From positions 1 through 37,682 of the forward strand of contig JAGOKC010000012.1 of NCBI GenBank assembly GCA_017994835.1: a DNA stretch of 37,682 nucleotides. The letters are read 5' to 3'. The notes under the pieces are model-generated. The model saw only the letters and a list, made by a program, of their open reading frames with translations, did not search any database and was not told where the DNA came from. The position numbers and the translations under genes are program-made. Shown piece by piece: positions 8,840 through 16,321 of the stretch (position 1 is the first letter of the stretch; each line of letters begins with the position of its first letter). The stretch comes from Aquabacterium sp. (lineage in GTDB: Bacteria > Pseudomonadota > Gammaproteobacteria > Burkholderiales > Burkholderiaceae_C).

Positions 8840-10399
8840 TCAACTGAAGGAGCCCGTTTGGTATGCCAGGGTGGCCATACCCACTGCAAACAATGCGATC
8901 AGCGCGACAAGAGCGGCCACAAAGCGCTTGAGGCTGCGCCGTTCAGCCTGCTTGTGAGCCTCGCCGGTGACCAGCGAGACAACGCCGAGCAGGGGCAGAT
9001 CGGTGGCGGCACGCAAGGACGAGGAATCAAAGAAGACTGGGCGCACCTGGCTGAGCAGGAAGGAGATGCCCAGACCTGCCGCCAGACCTGCTAGCAAAGC
9101 CAGCGGCAACAGCAGCAAGCGGTTGGGTGCAACCGGCTTGTTGGCAGCACGGGGTGGGTCAATGACCCGGAAGTCGGCAAAGTTGGAAGCGTTTTCAAGT
9201 TGCCCGGACAAATTGGCCGATTCACGACGCGACACCAGATCGTTGTAGTTCTTGCGGTGAATTTCGTAATCGCGGTTGAGCTGCGACAGTTCGGCCTCGA
9301 CCTGAGGGGCCACCTTCATCTGGTCTTGCGCGCGGGCAGCGCGAGAGGCGTACTCACCCACACGGGCACGCAGGGATGCCACTTGCAACTCGGCTGCTGC
9401 CAGGGTCCGGCTGTACTCCATCACCGCTGGCGAGTTGTCCACAAAAACCGACTTGGGCGAGGCAGCTGCAGCCTGACGCAGGGCCGCAATCTCACGCCGT
9501 TTCTGGTCTTCCAGTTCACGAATCAGGCGACGCGTGTTGAGCACGTCGGGATGCTGATCTGTGAAGCGCTGCAGCAGAGCGTCCAGGTTGCGCCGCTGGG
9601 CATCAATGCGAGCGTCCATCTCGGGCGTCGCAATCGGTGTGCTCGGGTCGGACAGCTTGGGCGCAGCGGAGCGGGCCAGTTCGAGCTGACGGCGGGCAGC
9701 CTCGCGAGCACTTTCGGCCTCGCGCAACTCAAGCCGGGCGGCGTTGAGCGAGCTGGCGATGTCAGTCACACGCCCGGCGGCATCGAGATCGCCCTGGTTC
9801 TGCATGGCGATGTTCTTCAGCTTGAACTCCTTGAGCCGGGTTTCTGCCTCGATCAGCTTGCCTTCGTAGGCTTTGATCTGCTCATCAAGGAAGCGCCGCG
9901 CGGTGTCGGAGTCGGTGCGCGATGCGCCCAGACTGGACTCGACGAAGATGGTCATCAAGGCCTGAACGACACGTTGGGCACGCTCCGGGGTGTCGTCGCG
10001 GTAGGACAGCGTGTAGAGGTTGTCGCGCCCCGCCATGCGGATCTGAATGCTTTTGATCACCTCGTCAATGAGCGCTTCCTGCTCCGCCTTGTTGCGCGTA
10101 CCCAGGTCAAGGTCGGCGGTGCGGATCAGCTTTTCAACCGTGGGGCGGCTGATCAGCGTGCGGCTGAGCATGGCCACCTGCTGCTCGACGTTGGGCTGCA
10201 CAGCCAGGCCCGACATCAGGGGACGCAGGATGGTTTGCGTGTCCACGTACACCCGCGCAGAGGCCTCGTAGCGGTCTTGCATGAGAAAGACCAGCGTGGC
10301 CGCCGCCAGCGACACCGCCCAACACGCGGCAACGCCAAGGCGACGGTACTTCCACATCCCCCGGAGAATGGTGGAGAGTTGTTTTAAAAGTTCATCCAT
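8840..10399 (-). CDS. XrtA-system polysaccharide chain-length determinant (Wzz/PCP family)
   Basis: This 519-residue inner-membrane polysaccharide co-polymerase (TIGR03007-like) probably sets chain length and activates the tyrosine kinase encoded just downstream. Topology: TM helix 1 near residues 21-40, a long periplasmic region rich in charged heptad-like segments (coiled coil, about 150-390), TM2 near 428-450 and an extra TM3 near 493-512. The segment after TM2 (VRPVFFDSSSLRAATDLPLLG) is the usual kinase-proximal motif. It begins MDELLKQLSTILRGMWKYRR. The 3' end lies 6 bases before the kinase ATG. A 52-base gap separates it from the export lipoprotein gene upstream. Confidence 0.92.
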   Translation of the reverse strand: MDELLKQLSTILRGMWKYRRLGVAACWAVSLAAATLVFLMQDRYEASARVYVDTQTILRPLMSGLAVQPNVEQQVAMLSRTLISRPTVEKLIRTADLDLGTRNKAEQEALIDEVIKSIQIRMAGRDNLYTLSYRDDTPERAQRVVQALMTIFVESSLGASRTDSDTARRFLDEQIKAYEGKLIEAETRLKEFKLKNIAMQNQGDLDAAGRVTDIASSLNAARLELREAESAREAARRQLELARSAAPKLSDPSTPIATPEMDARIDAQRRNLDALLQRFTDQHPDVLNTRRLIRELEDQKRREIAALRQAAAASPKSVFVDNSPAVMEYSRTLAAAELQVASLRARVGEYASRAARAQDQMKVAPQVEAELSQLNRDYEIHRKNYNDLVSRRESANLSGQLENASNFADFRVIDPPRAANKPVAPNRLLLLPLALLAGLAAGLGISFLLSQVRPVFFDSSSLRAATDLPLLGVVSLVTGEAHKQAERRSLKRFVAALVALIALFAVGMATLAYQTGSFS

Positions 10400-10451
10400 G
10401 CAGACAACGCAAACGGTAAGGGATCAGGACATCTCGTGAGGCATCGAGCAC

Positions 10452-11084
10452 TCAGAACCAGCTTTGCGGGATGATGAGGATGTCGCCGGGCAACACTTCC
10501 ACGTTGGCAGCAATGTCGCCGCGCTTGAGCAGGTCGTTCAAGCGCACGGTGTACCGTTTGTTGTTTTCGGCAGCACGCACGATGGTGGCGTTGTTGCCAT
10601 CGGCGAAATCGGTGAGGCCGCCTGCGGCGATCATCACGTCAAGCACCGTCATTTTTTGCTTGAAGGGCAGGAACTGCGGCTTGGCGGCTTCGCCCACCAC
10701 ACGAATCTGCTCGCTGTAAGGACCGACAAAGCTGGTGACGATGACGGTCACGACCGGATCGCGCACGTATTTGCCCAAGGCCTTTTCAACATCGCGCGCG
10801 ATTTGCGTGGAGGTTTTGCCCTGAGCGACCATTTCATCGACCAGGGGCGTGGAAACTTTGCCGTCAGGGCGTACGGGAACGGAGCCGGACAGCTCAGGGT
10901 TACGCCAGACATTGATGCTCAACATGTCGCCGGGGCCGACGATGTAGTTGTAGTCGGGCGAGGCGGCACCGACTGGCGCAGCGGGATGCCCGCCTTGGGT
11001 GGCACAACCGGCCATGAGGGCCGAACCCAGGACCAGGGTCAGAGAACCGAACCAGGTGCGATATGTGGATGTCAACAGCTTCAA
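10452..11084 (-). CDS. XrtA-system exopolysaccharide export lipoprotein (Wza-like)
   Basis: This outer-membrane polysaccharide export protein is about 210 residues. From the TTG start it reads MKLLTSTYRTWFGSLTLVLG and ends its signal with a lipobox LMAGC (Cys27), so it should be lipidated. The mature part opens with the polysaccharide export signature YNYIVGPGDMLSINVWRNPEL, then a SLBB-type region (VVGEAAKPQFLPF...MTVLDVMIAAGGLTDFA). It ends GDILIIPQSWF. It matches the short export protein of exosortase clusters (TIGR03027). A longer frame begins at 11126, but only the TTG at 11084 has a good ribosome site (GGGAG, 7 bases away) and a conventional signal peptide. It is the first gene of the minus-strand operon. 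Confidence 0.9.
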   Translation of the reverse strand: MKLLTSTYRTWFGSLTLVLGSALMAGCATQGGHPAAPVGAASPDYNYIVGPGDMLSINVWRNPELSGSVPVRPDGKVSTPLVDEMVAQGKTSTQIARDVEKALGKYVRDPVVTVIVTSFVGPYSEQIRVVGEAAKPQFLPFKQKMTVLDVMIAAGGLTDFADGNNATIVRAAENNKRYTVRLNDLLKRGDIAANVEVLPGDILIIPQSWF

Positions 11085-11156
11085 GGCAAGCTCCCGTGAT
11101 TTGTGAACGCTAAATACAGATAACACGGAATGTAGCTCAGACGTAGATCAAGGGAA

Positions 11157-11172
11157 AGCGACTTGGATGCCC
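11157..11172 (-). promoter_or_regulatory. Weak candidate sigma-54 promoter for the exopolysaccharide operon
   Basis: The minus strand reads GGGCAT-CCAAG-TCGCT, with the GG and GC pairs at the correct -24/-12 spacing (10 bases between them). It differs from the TGGCAC-N5-TTGCA consensus at three or more positions. The predicted start, near 11146, would leave a leader of about 60 bases before the export lipoprotein gene. PEP-CTERM exopolysaccharide loci are often tied to RpoN and the PrsK/PrsR system, which makes the position suggestive. The match alone is weak. Confidence 0.3.
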
Positions 11173-11194
11173 CACCCCGTATTTTCCCTGACAG

Positions 11195-11210
11195 CCCCCT
11201 CATAAGGGGG
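11195..11210. repeat. C-tract/G-tract hairpin, copy 1
   Basis: CCCCCT and AGGGGG form a 6-bp stem around CATA. It lies in the divergent region between the export lipoprotein gene and the phosphatase gene. A very similar element follows the phosphatase at 11767. The shared surroundings (TGACRGCCCCC...AAGGGGG) suggest copies of one small dispersed palindrome rather than chance. Confidence 0.5.
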
Positions 11211-11281
11211 AGATCGGATCGGCGTGAATGGGCGGTATATGACAGAGATATTACGGATTGGGTTGCTAGAATTTGCCCAAT

Positions 11282-11755
11282 ATGTATCGCATTTTGCTGG
11301 TCTGCCTGGGTAATATCTGCCGCTCTCCCACGGGCGAGGCCGTGTTTCACGAAGCTGTGGCGCGCCATGGCCTGGCGTCGATGCTGGAGGTCGATTCGGC
11401 CGCCATCGGTCGCAGTCATGTCAAGGAAAAGCCGGATCGGCGCGCCATTGCCTGCGCCTTGAATCGCGGGTATCGGCACATTGAGCACATTCGGGCAAGG
11501 CAGATCAGTGAGCAGGATTTCGAGGCGTTCGATCTGATTCTGGCCATGGATGACAGCGTGCTGCGCGCCTTGCAGCGTCAGTGCCCACCCGAAGCGCAGC
11601 ACAAGCTGGATTTGTTTTTGCGCTTTGCGGGTCATGAGGGCGCTGCCGAGGTGCCTGATCCGTATTACGGCAATGCAGAAGGTTTCACCCGAGTGCTGGA
11701 CCTGTGCGAGCGCGGTGTGAGCGGCATTTTGCAAAAGCTGAACTTGCCTGCCTGA
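11282..11755 (+). CDS. Low-molecular-weight protein tyrosine phosphatase
   Basis: The 157-residue protein starts MYRILLVCLGNICRSP, which contains the phosphatase P-loop C-x5-R-S (Cys8, Arg14, Ser15). The general-acid loop is DPYYG (Asp126). Length and both motifs match Wzb/Etp-type phosphatases, which dephosphorylate BY-kinases and allow cycling of capsule export. It sits divergently next to the exopolysaccharide operon that encodes such a kinase, so the kinase tail is the likely substrate (inference). The ATG at 11282 is preferred to an in-frame TTG three codons upstream because it begins directly with the conserved beta strand. The segment after Ser39 (AAIGRSHVKEKP) departs from the usual SAGT-type sequence. 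Confidence 0.93.
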   Translation: MYRILLVCLGNICRSPTGEAVFHEAVARHGLASMLEVDSAAIGRSHVKEKPDRRAIACALNRGYRHIEHIRARQISEQDFEAFDLILAMDDSVLRALQRQCPPEAQHKLDLFLRFAGHEGAAEVPDPYYGNAEGFTRVLDLCERGVSGILQKLNLPA

Positions 11756-11766
11756 CATTCTGACGG

Positions 11767-11787
11767 CCCCCCCATGATCAAGGGGGT
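11767..11787. repeat. C-tract/G-tract hairpin, copy 2
   Basis: A run of seven C followed by ATGATCA and AGGGGGT forms a hairpin 11 bases after the phosphatase stop codon. It closely resembles the element at 11195 upstream of the same gene. It has no T tract, so it is not a convincing intrinsic terminator by itself. Confidence 0.45.
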
Positions 11788-11864
11788 ATGCAGAACGGCA
11801 ATCGACGACCGGGACAAGTCAAGCGCATCAGAATTCAGCACACAGATCACTCTGAGCCATCGCC

Positions 11865-13748
11865 ATGTCAAGTCTGCAAGCCACGAGCACCGTCTCGGCC
11901 CGCGCCATATCCGCGTGGTCACACTGGTTGACGCACCACTGGTCTGTGCCAGCTCTGGCGTTGCTGGGCATGCTGATGGTGCTGCCTGTCATGAACTCGG
12001 GCTTGATCCTGGACGACTTTCTGCACTGGTCCACGCTGCATGAAGGAGCGCGGGTGGCGAACCATGCTGGCTCGCCGTGGGGGCTTTTCCACTTTCTCGC
12101 GGGCAACGCCACCGAAAATCAGGCGCTGAAGGCCACGGGTGAAATGGTGTGGTGGGCTGCCGATGACCTGCGCACCCTGTTCTGGCGGCCGTTGACTGAA
12201 TGGACACACTGGCTGGATCATGCCTTGTGGCCCCACTCGCCCGCGCTGATGCACCTGCACAGCATGCTGTGGTACGGGGCACTGATTTTTTTGCTTGCCC
12301 GCCTCTATCAGCGCATCGACACCAGTTCACCGGTTCGGGCGCGGCTGGCCGTGCTTTTCTTCGTCTGCAGCATCCTGCATCTGACCGCAGTCGCATGGAT
12401 TGCCGCGCGCAACCAGTTGGTGGCGGCTTGCTGCACGGTGCTGTGCATCGGTGCCTTCCATGTCTGGCGTACACGCCCATCGCCGCGCCACGGGTGGCTG
12501 GCTGTGGCCATGTTCGGGCTGGCGCTGATGTCGGCCGAAGCGGGGTTGGCGACCCTGGGTTATCTGGTCGCACATGTGCTGGTCTTCGGTGCGCCCCATC
12601 AGCCGAATCAGGCAGGCAACTTCTGGCGCGAGCGTGTGGCACCGTTGTTGCCCTTCCTGGTGATCATGGTGATCTGGCGGGTGGCGTACAACGCCCTGGG
12701 CTACGGCAGCAGCGGCTCGGGCTTTTACATCGACCCGGCGAGCGACCCGGTGCGCTTTGCCGGCAACATCCTGCTGCGCTTGCCCACGCTGTTGCTGGCG
12801 CAAGTTGTCGGGGTTCCGTCGGCCACGCTGAACCTGCTGACACCCGCTCAGCAGGCGATGTATGCCGCTGCAGCAGCGGGCACGCTCGCGCTGTGCTGGT
12901 CGGTGGCACGGGTCTATGGGCTGTGGACCAACCCGGTGGCACGCTTTCTGGGCATTGGCGGCGTGCTGGCGCTGGTGCCAATGTGTGCGTCCGAGACCAC
13001 CGACCGTCTTTTGCTCAATGCTGAAATCGGTTTCAGCTGGCTATTGGCACTGTTGTTCACGCGCGCGCTGGGGCAGCACCGCCGGCGCCGGAGTTGGGTC
13101 ACCTTGCCCGCCAAGATTCTGATCGGCCTGATCGTGTTCGTGCACCTGGTCGTCATGCCGATCCAGACCGTCGCCTACGCCGCCCTGCGCAAGCCGCTGT
13201 TGTCACCCACCGCCGTGCTGGATCCGCTGGGGTTGCCCGACGGCCGCCAAGACCCGAATGCCCGCGTGGTGCTGTTGAACCCGCCAATGGCGTCGCTCAA
13301 TTTCTATTACCCGAGCGTGCGCCGCTATCACGGCATGCTCAATCCAGCCTCCATGCATGCGCTGGCCAATAGCTTCCACGAATTGAGCCTGACGGTGCTG
13401 GATGCGCACACGCTTGAACTGCGCAGCGCCGGTAACAGAAGCTTCATTGACAGTTTCAGTCGAGACGTGGTGACGCGCCCGTTCAAGATCGGCGAGGTCA
13501 TACAGGCCGGCCCCCTGCAGGCGGTGGTGACGACGCTGTCGCCGCTTGGCACCCCCCAATCGGTCCGTTTCCACTTCCGTTCGCCGATCACATCCAGTCC
13601 CTGGCGCTTTTATGTCTGGAGCGATGCAGGCTACGTGCCCTATACATTGCCCGCCCCCGGACACACCGCCTCACTGCCAGCGCCTGACCTCGGTCGCGCC
13701 GTGCTGCGGCAACTGAAGGGCGAGGAGCGGCGTCAGGCCTGGCGTTGA
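11865..13748 (+). CDS. Polytopic membrane protein, GT-C glycosyltransferase-like
   Basis: This 627-residue protein has about ten hydrophobic segments between residues 30 and 425 and a C-terminal soluble, beta-rich domain of about 200 residues. The first loop carries an acidic pair, LILDDFLHW (Asp50, Asp51), followed by FWRPLTEWTHWLD and SPALMHLHSMLWYG (107-137). This pattern is seen in GT-C enzymes of the PMT/ArnT type, which use lipid-linked sugars at the periplasmic face. I recognise no specific family name. It lies 109 bases after the tyrosine phosphatase on the same strand, beside the exopolysaccharide operon, so a role in modifying the polymer or envelope glycans is plausible but unproven. 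The ATG at 11865 has no strong ribosome site. Its 3' end converges on the START gene, 11 bases away. Confidence 0.72.
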   Translation: MSSLQATSTVSARAISAWSHWLTHHWSVPALALLGMLMVLPVMNSGLILDDFLHWSTLHEGARVANHAGSPWGLFHFLAGNATENQALKATGEMVWWAADDLRTLFWRPLTEWTHWLDHALWPHSPALMHLHSMLWYGALIFLLARLYQRIDTSSPVRARLAVLFFVCSILHLTAVAWIAARNQLVAACCTVLCIGAFHVWRTRPSPRHGWLAVAMFGLALMSAEAGLATLGYLVAHVLVFGAPHQPNQAGNFWRERVAPLLPFLVIMVIWRVAYNALGYGSSGSGFYIDPASDPVRFAGNILLRLPTLLLAQVVGVPSATLNLLTPAQQAMYAAAAAGTLALCWSVARVYGLWTNPVARFLGIGGVLALVPMCASETTDRLLLNAEIGFSWLLALLFTRALGQHRRRRSWVTLPAKILIGLIVFVHLVVMPIQTVAYAALRKPLLSPTAVLDPLGLPDGRQDPNARVVLLNPPMASLNFYYPSVRRYHGMLNPASMHALANSFHELSLTVLDAHTLELRSAGNRSFIDSFSRDVVTRPFKIGEVIQAGPLQAVVTTLSPLGTPQSVRFHFRSPITSSPWRFYVWSDAGYVPYTLPAPGHTASLPAPDLGRAVLRQLKGEERRQAWR

Positions 13749-13759
13749 GTGCGCCTGCT

Positions 13760-14485
13760 TCAGCGTGGGTCGATGCCGACGCCGAGGTGTTCCGCTGAGA
13801 GCACGGGTTGTTTGCCCTTCAGGTAGTAGGTGGGCAACTCGTCGATCGATTTGATCTGGTACTTGTTGTGCTCATCCAGGCGCTTGCGCATGCCTTGCAA
13901 CGTGTGAAGGGGCGCATCTGTGGCCACCAGATTGGCCAGCCACGAGGGGACCAAGCCGCCAACATCCACCTGGGTTTCAAATTCAACCCGGGTCCAACGC
14001 CCCTTGAGTGGAATCAGCCGAAAGGTGTTGTGCAAGCTGGGTATGCGCACATCGTCGTCCGCAAGCGGGTAGCCATTCACGTTGCGTGAATCGACCAGGA
14101 TGCTGCCGTCGGGCTGTTGACTCACATGCGTGACCAACAGGACATCGCGGTTGGCTGCGGGCCAGATGCCTCTGAAGCGGGCATAGGTTTGCTCGGGTGG
14201 GAGGCTCTTGATCTGGCGTGCCGAACGGCATTGATAGACCCATGTGTGCAGATGAGGGATGTCTGCGATCAAGGCCAGCACCGCGAGCGCAGTGTGAGGC
14301 ACTTCGGTGACGCCTCGGAAAGCCTTGATGGATTGCCCCTCCACGGGTCTGACCCAGGTCTGGATGCCGCCACGCTCGTCACTTTTGCGAACGGGCTCCC
14401 AGGTGGGGGTGGCCGCCTGAGTCAGGCTTGCAACACCCCATAGCAGGCCACACAGGGCCAGACGCATGCTGTTCATCCAGACCAT
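13760..14485 (-). CDS. Secreted START-domain lipid-binding-like protein
   Basis: The product is 241 residues with a signal peptide (MVWMNSMRLALCGLLWGVAS, cleavage near TQAATP). The mature part resembles bacterial START/SRPBCC proteins: W-E-P-V-R, GIQTWVRPVEG, an FRGVTEVPHT segment, then RDVLLVTHVSQQPDGS, and a final amphipathic helix near LHTLQGMRKRLDEHN. START folds bind hydrophobic ligands in a deep cavity; the ligand here is unknown. The ATG at 14485 is supported by GGAGA 8 bases upstream; ATGs at codons 4 and 7 are alternatives. It follows the kinase/phosphatase gene on the same strand after 74 bases and might be its distal partner, but no functional link to nitrite metabolism is apparent. 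Confidence 0.8.
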   Translation of the reverse strand: MVWMNSMRLALCGLLWGVASLTQAATPTWEPVRKSDERGGIQTWVRPVEGQSIKAFRGVTEVPHTALAVLALIADIPHLHTWVYQCRSARQIKSLPPEQTYARFRGIWPAANRDVLLVTHVSQQPDGSILVDSRNVNGYPLADDDVRIPSLHNTFRLIPLKGRWTRVEFETQVDVGGLVPSWLANLVATDAPLHTLQGMRKRLDEHNKYQIKSIDELPTYYLKGKQPVLSAEHLGVGIDPR

Positions 14486-14559
14486 GAAACGATCTCCAAT
14501 GCGATGTCAGATTCCGAGAAGATGGTCGCAAGTATGAGGCAGCAACTGACAGCGTTGGC

Positions 14560-16296
14560 CTACAACCCGGTCATGCGCAATGCGAGCAACACCAGTACCA
14601 GCGCGGCGAGCAGCACCGACAGGCTTTGCCAGAACACGAGGGGATTGCGCTCGATCAGCGCAGGCAATCGGTCGCGCTGGTAGCGATGCCCCGGCGAGCG
14701 CAGGTCGTGGACGAATTCGGAGATGGCTTCCTGGCGCCGGTGCGGCTGGGGGTGCAGCGCCCGTTGGAGCACGGCATCAAGCCACAGGGGCAGCTCCGGC
14801 CGACGGCTGCGCACGGAAACGTAGCGCAAACGCGCCAGGTCGGCACTGGTGCGCAAGCGCGGAATCTGCAGGCCATAGGGCAGATGGCCCGTGAGCATCT
14901 GGTAGGTCAACACCGCCAGTGAGAACAGTTCGGCAGCCGGACTGCCCTGCCCGCCCACAAAATACTCGGGTGCCGTGTACTGCAACGAACCGACGATGGC
15001 GTGCGCCTGCGCGTGATCGGTGCCCTCGGTCAGACCCGCCACATGCGTGGCACCGAAGTCGATGATCTTGACCGTGCCGGTACTGTCAATCATGAGGTTT
15101 TCAGGACGCAGGTCCTGGTGCAGCATCTCCTTGCGGTGAAAGGCTTGCAGCCCCTTGGCCACTTGCGAGATGAGCTCGCGCACGGTGTTCAGGTCGGGAG
15201 AAGGATGGTCGATCATCCACTGCGCCAGGGTCTGGCCTTCGATGTATTCAAGCGCGACGTACAAGTGCTGTCGGGGACTGTGCAGGGGACTGGCCTTGAC
15301 GACATGCACACTGTCGAGGCGGCGTGCAATCCAGTCTTCCAGCATGAGTTGGTCGAGATAATCGGGCTGCTCACGCAAATCGACCGAAGGGGTTTTCAAG
15401 ACCACGTGCTGACCGCTTTGATCATCCACGGCCAGGAACACGTGGCTGCGCGAGCTGGTGTGCAGCTCACGCACGATGGTGTAGCCCTCGAAGTGATCGC
15501 GGGGCTTGAGCGGAGGCGGCAGCAGCAGACCCTCGCGCTGGGTGTGCAGTTGGGCAGCCTCCAGATCGGGCAGCGCCTCGATGCGCACCAGTTGAACGGT
15601 CAGATTGTCTTGACTGCCGCGTTGCAAGGCGGTGTCGGTGAGGGTTTCAGCGGCGCGATCAAGATCGTCAGGATGCTGGGCCAGTGCGGCGTGTACGGTG
15701 ACGGCGTCCAGGCGTTCGTAGGCACCATCGGTGGCGAGCAGATAGACCTCACCCACCTCCAGGCACCAGGTCTGGTAGTCAATCTCGACGGCTGGCCCGG
15801 TGCCCAGTGCACGACCCAGATAGGTTTCACCGGAAGAGACGCGGACGCGGTGGTCTTCGGTGAGTTGCTCCAGGGCTTGGGGGTGGAGCCGGTACACGCG
15901 GGTGTCGCCGACATGGAAAAGGTGGGCGGAGCGTCCCTTGAGGATCAGGGCGCTGAAGGTGCAGACGTAGCCGCGATCTTTGTCAAACCGGGCATCGCTG
16001 CGCTGGGTCTGGGCGTACAGCCAGGAATTGGTGGCGCTGAGAACACGTTGTGCGGCACGCCGGACCGACCACGCCTCAGAAGTGCAGTAGTAGTCGTCCA
16101 GAAAGCCTCTGACAGCGGCCGCGCTGGCCACCTGGCTGACGGCGCTGCTGCTGATGCCGTCGGCCAGCGCGATGGCCAGCCCCTTGGTGCCGAGCTGCGA
16201 GGCCGTGGGCGTGGCCGCACCATGAAAATCCTGGTTGATGGCCTTGCGCCCGGCTTGGGAGTGCTGCCCCAGCGTGACACGCAAATGAGCGTTCAT
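14560..16296 (-). CDS. Bifunctional PP2C protein phosphatase / Ser-Thr protein kinase, membrane-anchored
   Basis: The 578-residue fusion has a PP2C domain (about 1-240), a Hanks-type kinase domain (about 270-540) and a C-terminal TM helix (SLSVLLAALVLVLLALRMTG). Phosphatase metal motifs are NQDF (Asp23), ADG (Asp46), HVGDTR (Asp131), ATDGAYE (Asp190) and SQDN (Asp230). Kinase residues are Lys301, Glu320, HQDLRPEN (393-400), DFG (413-415) and APE (442-444), so both activities look intact. The glycine-rich loop is replaced by ELHTSSRSHVFLA. Such fusions occur beside assimilatory nirBD genes in other proteobacteria (for example Pseudomonas PA1782), so a regulatory role in nitrate/nitrite uptake is inferred. 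The frame extends to 16383, but ATG 16296, 25 bases after nirC, begins the conserved PP2C sequence. Confidence 0.92.
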   Translation of the reverse strand: MNAHLRVTLGQHSQAGRKAINQDFHGAATPTASQLGTKGLAIALADGISSSAVSQVASAAAVRGFLDDYYCTSEAWSVRRAAQRVLSATNSWLYAQTQRSDARFDKDRGYVCTFSALILKGRSAHLFHVGDTRVYRLHPQALEQLTEDHRVRVSSGETYLGRALGTGPAVEIDYQTWCLEVGEVYLLATDGAYERLDAVTVHAALAQHPDDLDRAAETLTDTALQRGSQDNLTVQLVRIEALPDLEAAQLHTQREGLLLPPPLKPRDHFEGYTIVRELHTSSRSHVFLAVDDQSGQHVVLKTPSVDLREQPDYLDQLMLEDWIARRLDSVHVVKASPLHSPRQHLYVALEYIEGQTLAQWMIDHPSPDLNTVRELISQVAKGLQAFHRKEMLHQDLRPENLMIDSTGTVKIIDFGATHVAGLTEGTDHAQAHAIVGSLQYTAPEYFVGGQGSPAAELFSLAVLTYQMLTGHLPYGLQIPRLRTSADLARLRYVSVRSRRPELPLWLDAVLQRALHPQPHRRQEAISEFVHDLRSPGHRYQRDRLPALIERNPLVFWQSLSVLLAALVLVLLALRMTGL

Positions 16297-16321
16297 GACA
16301 AAGGCAGACAGCTTGATGGCA

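Noticed and set aside
11081-11758. A 225-residue minus-strand frame opposite the tyrosine phosphatase.
   Set aside because: It is the mirror of a real gene with the clear C-x5-R-S motif and shows no signatures of its own.
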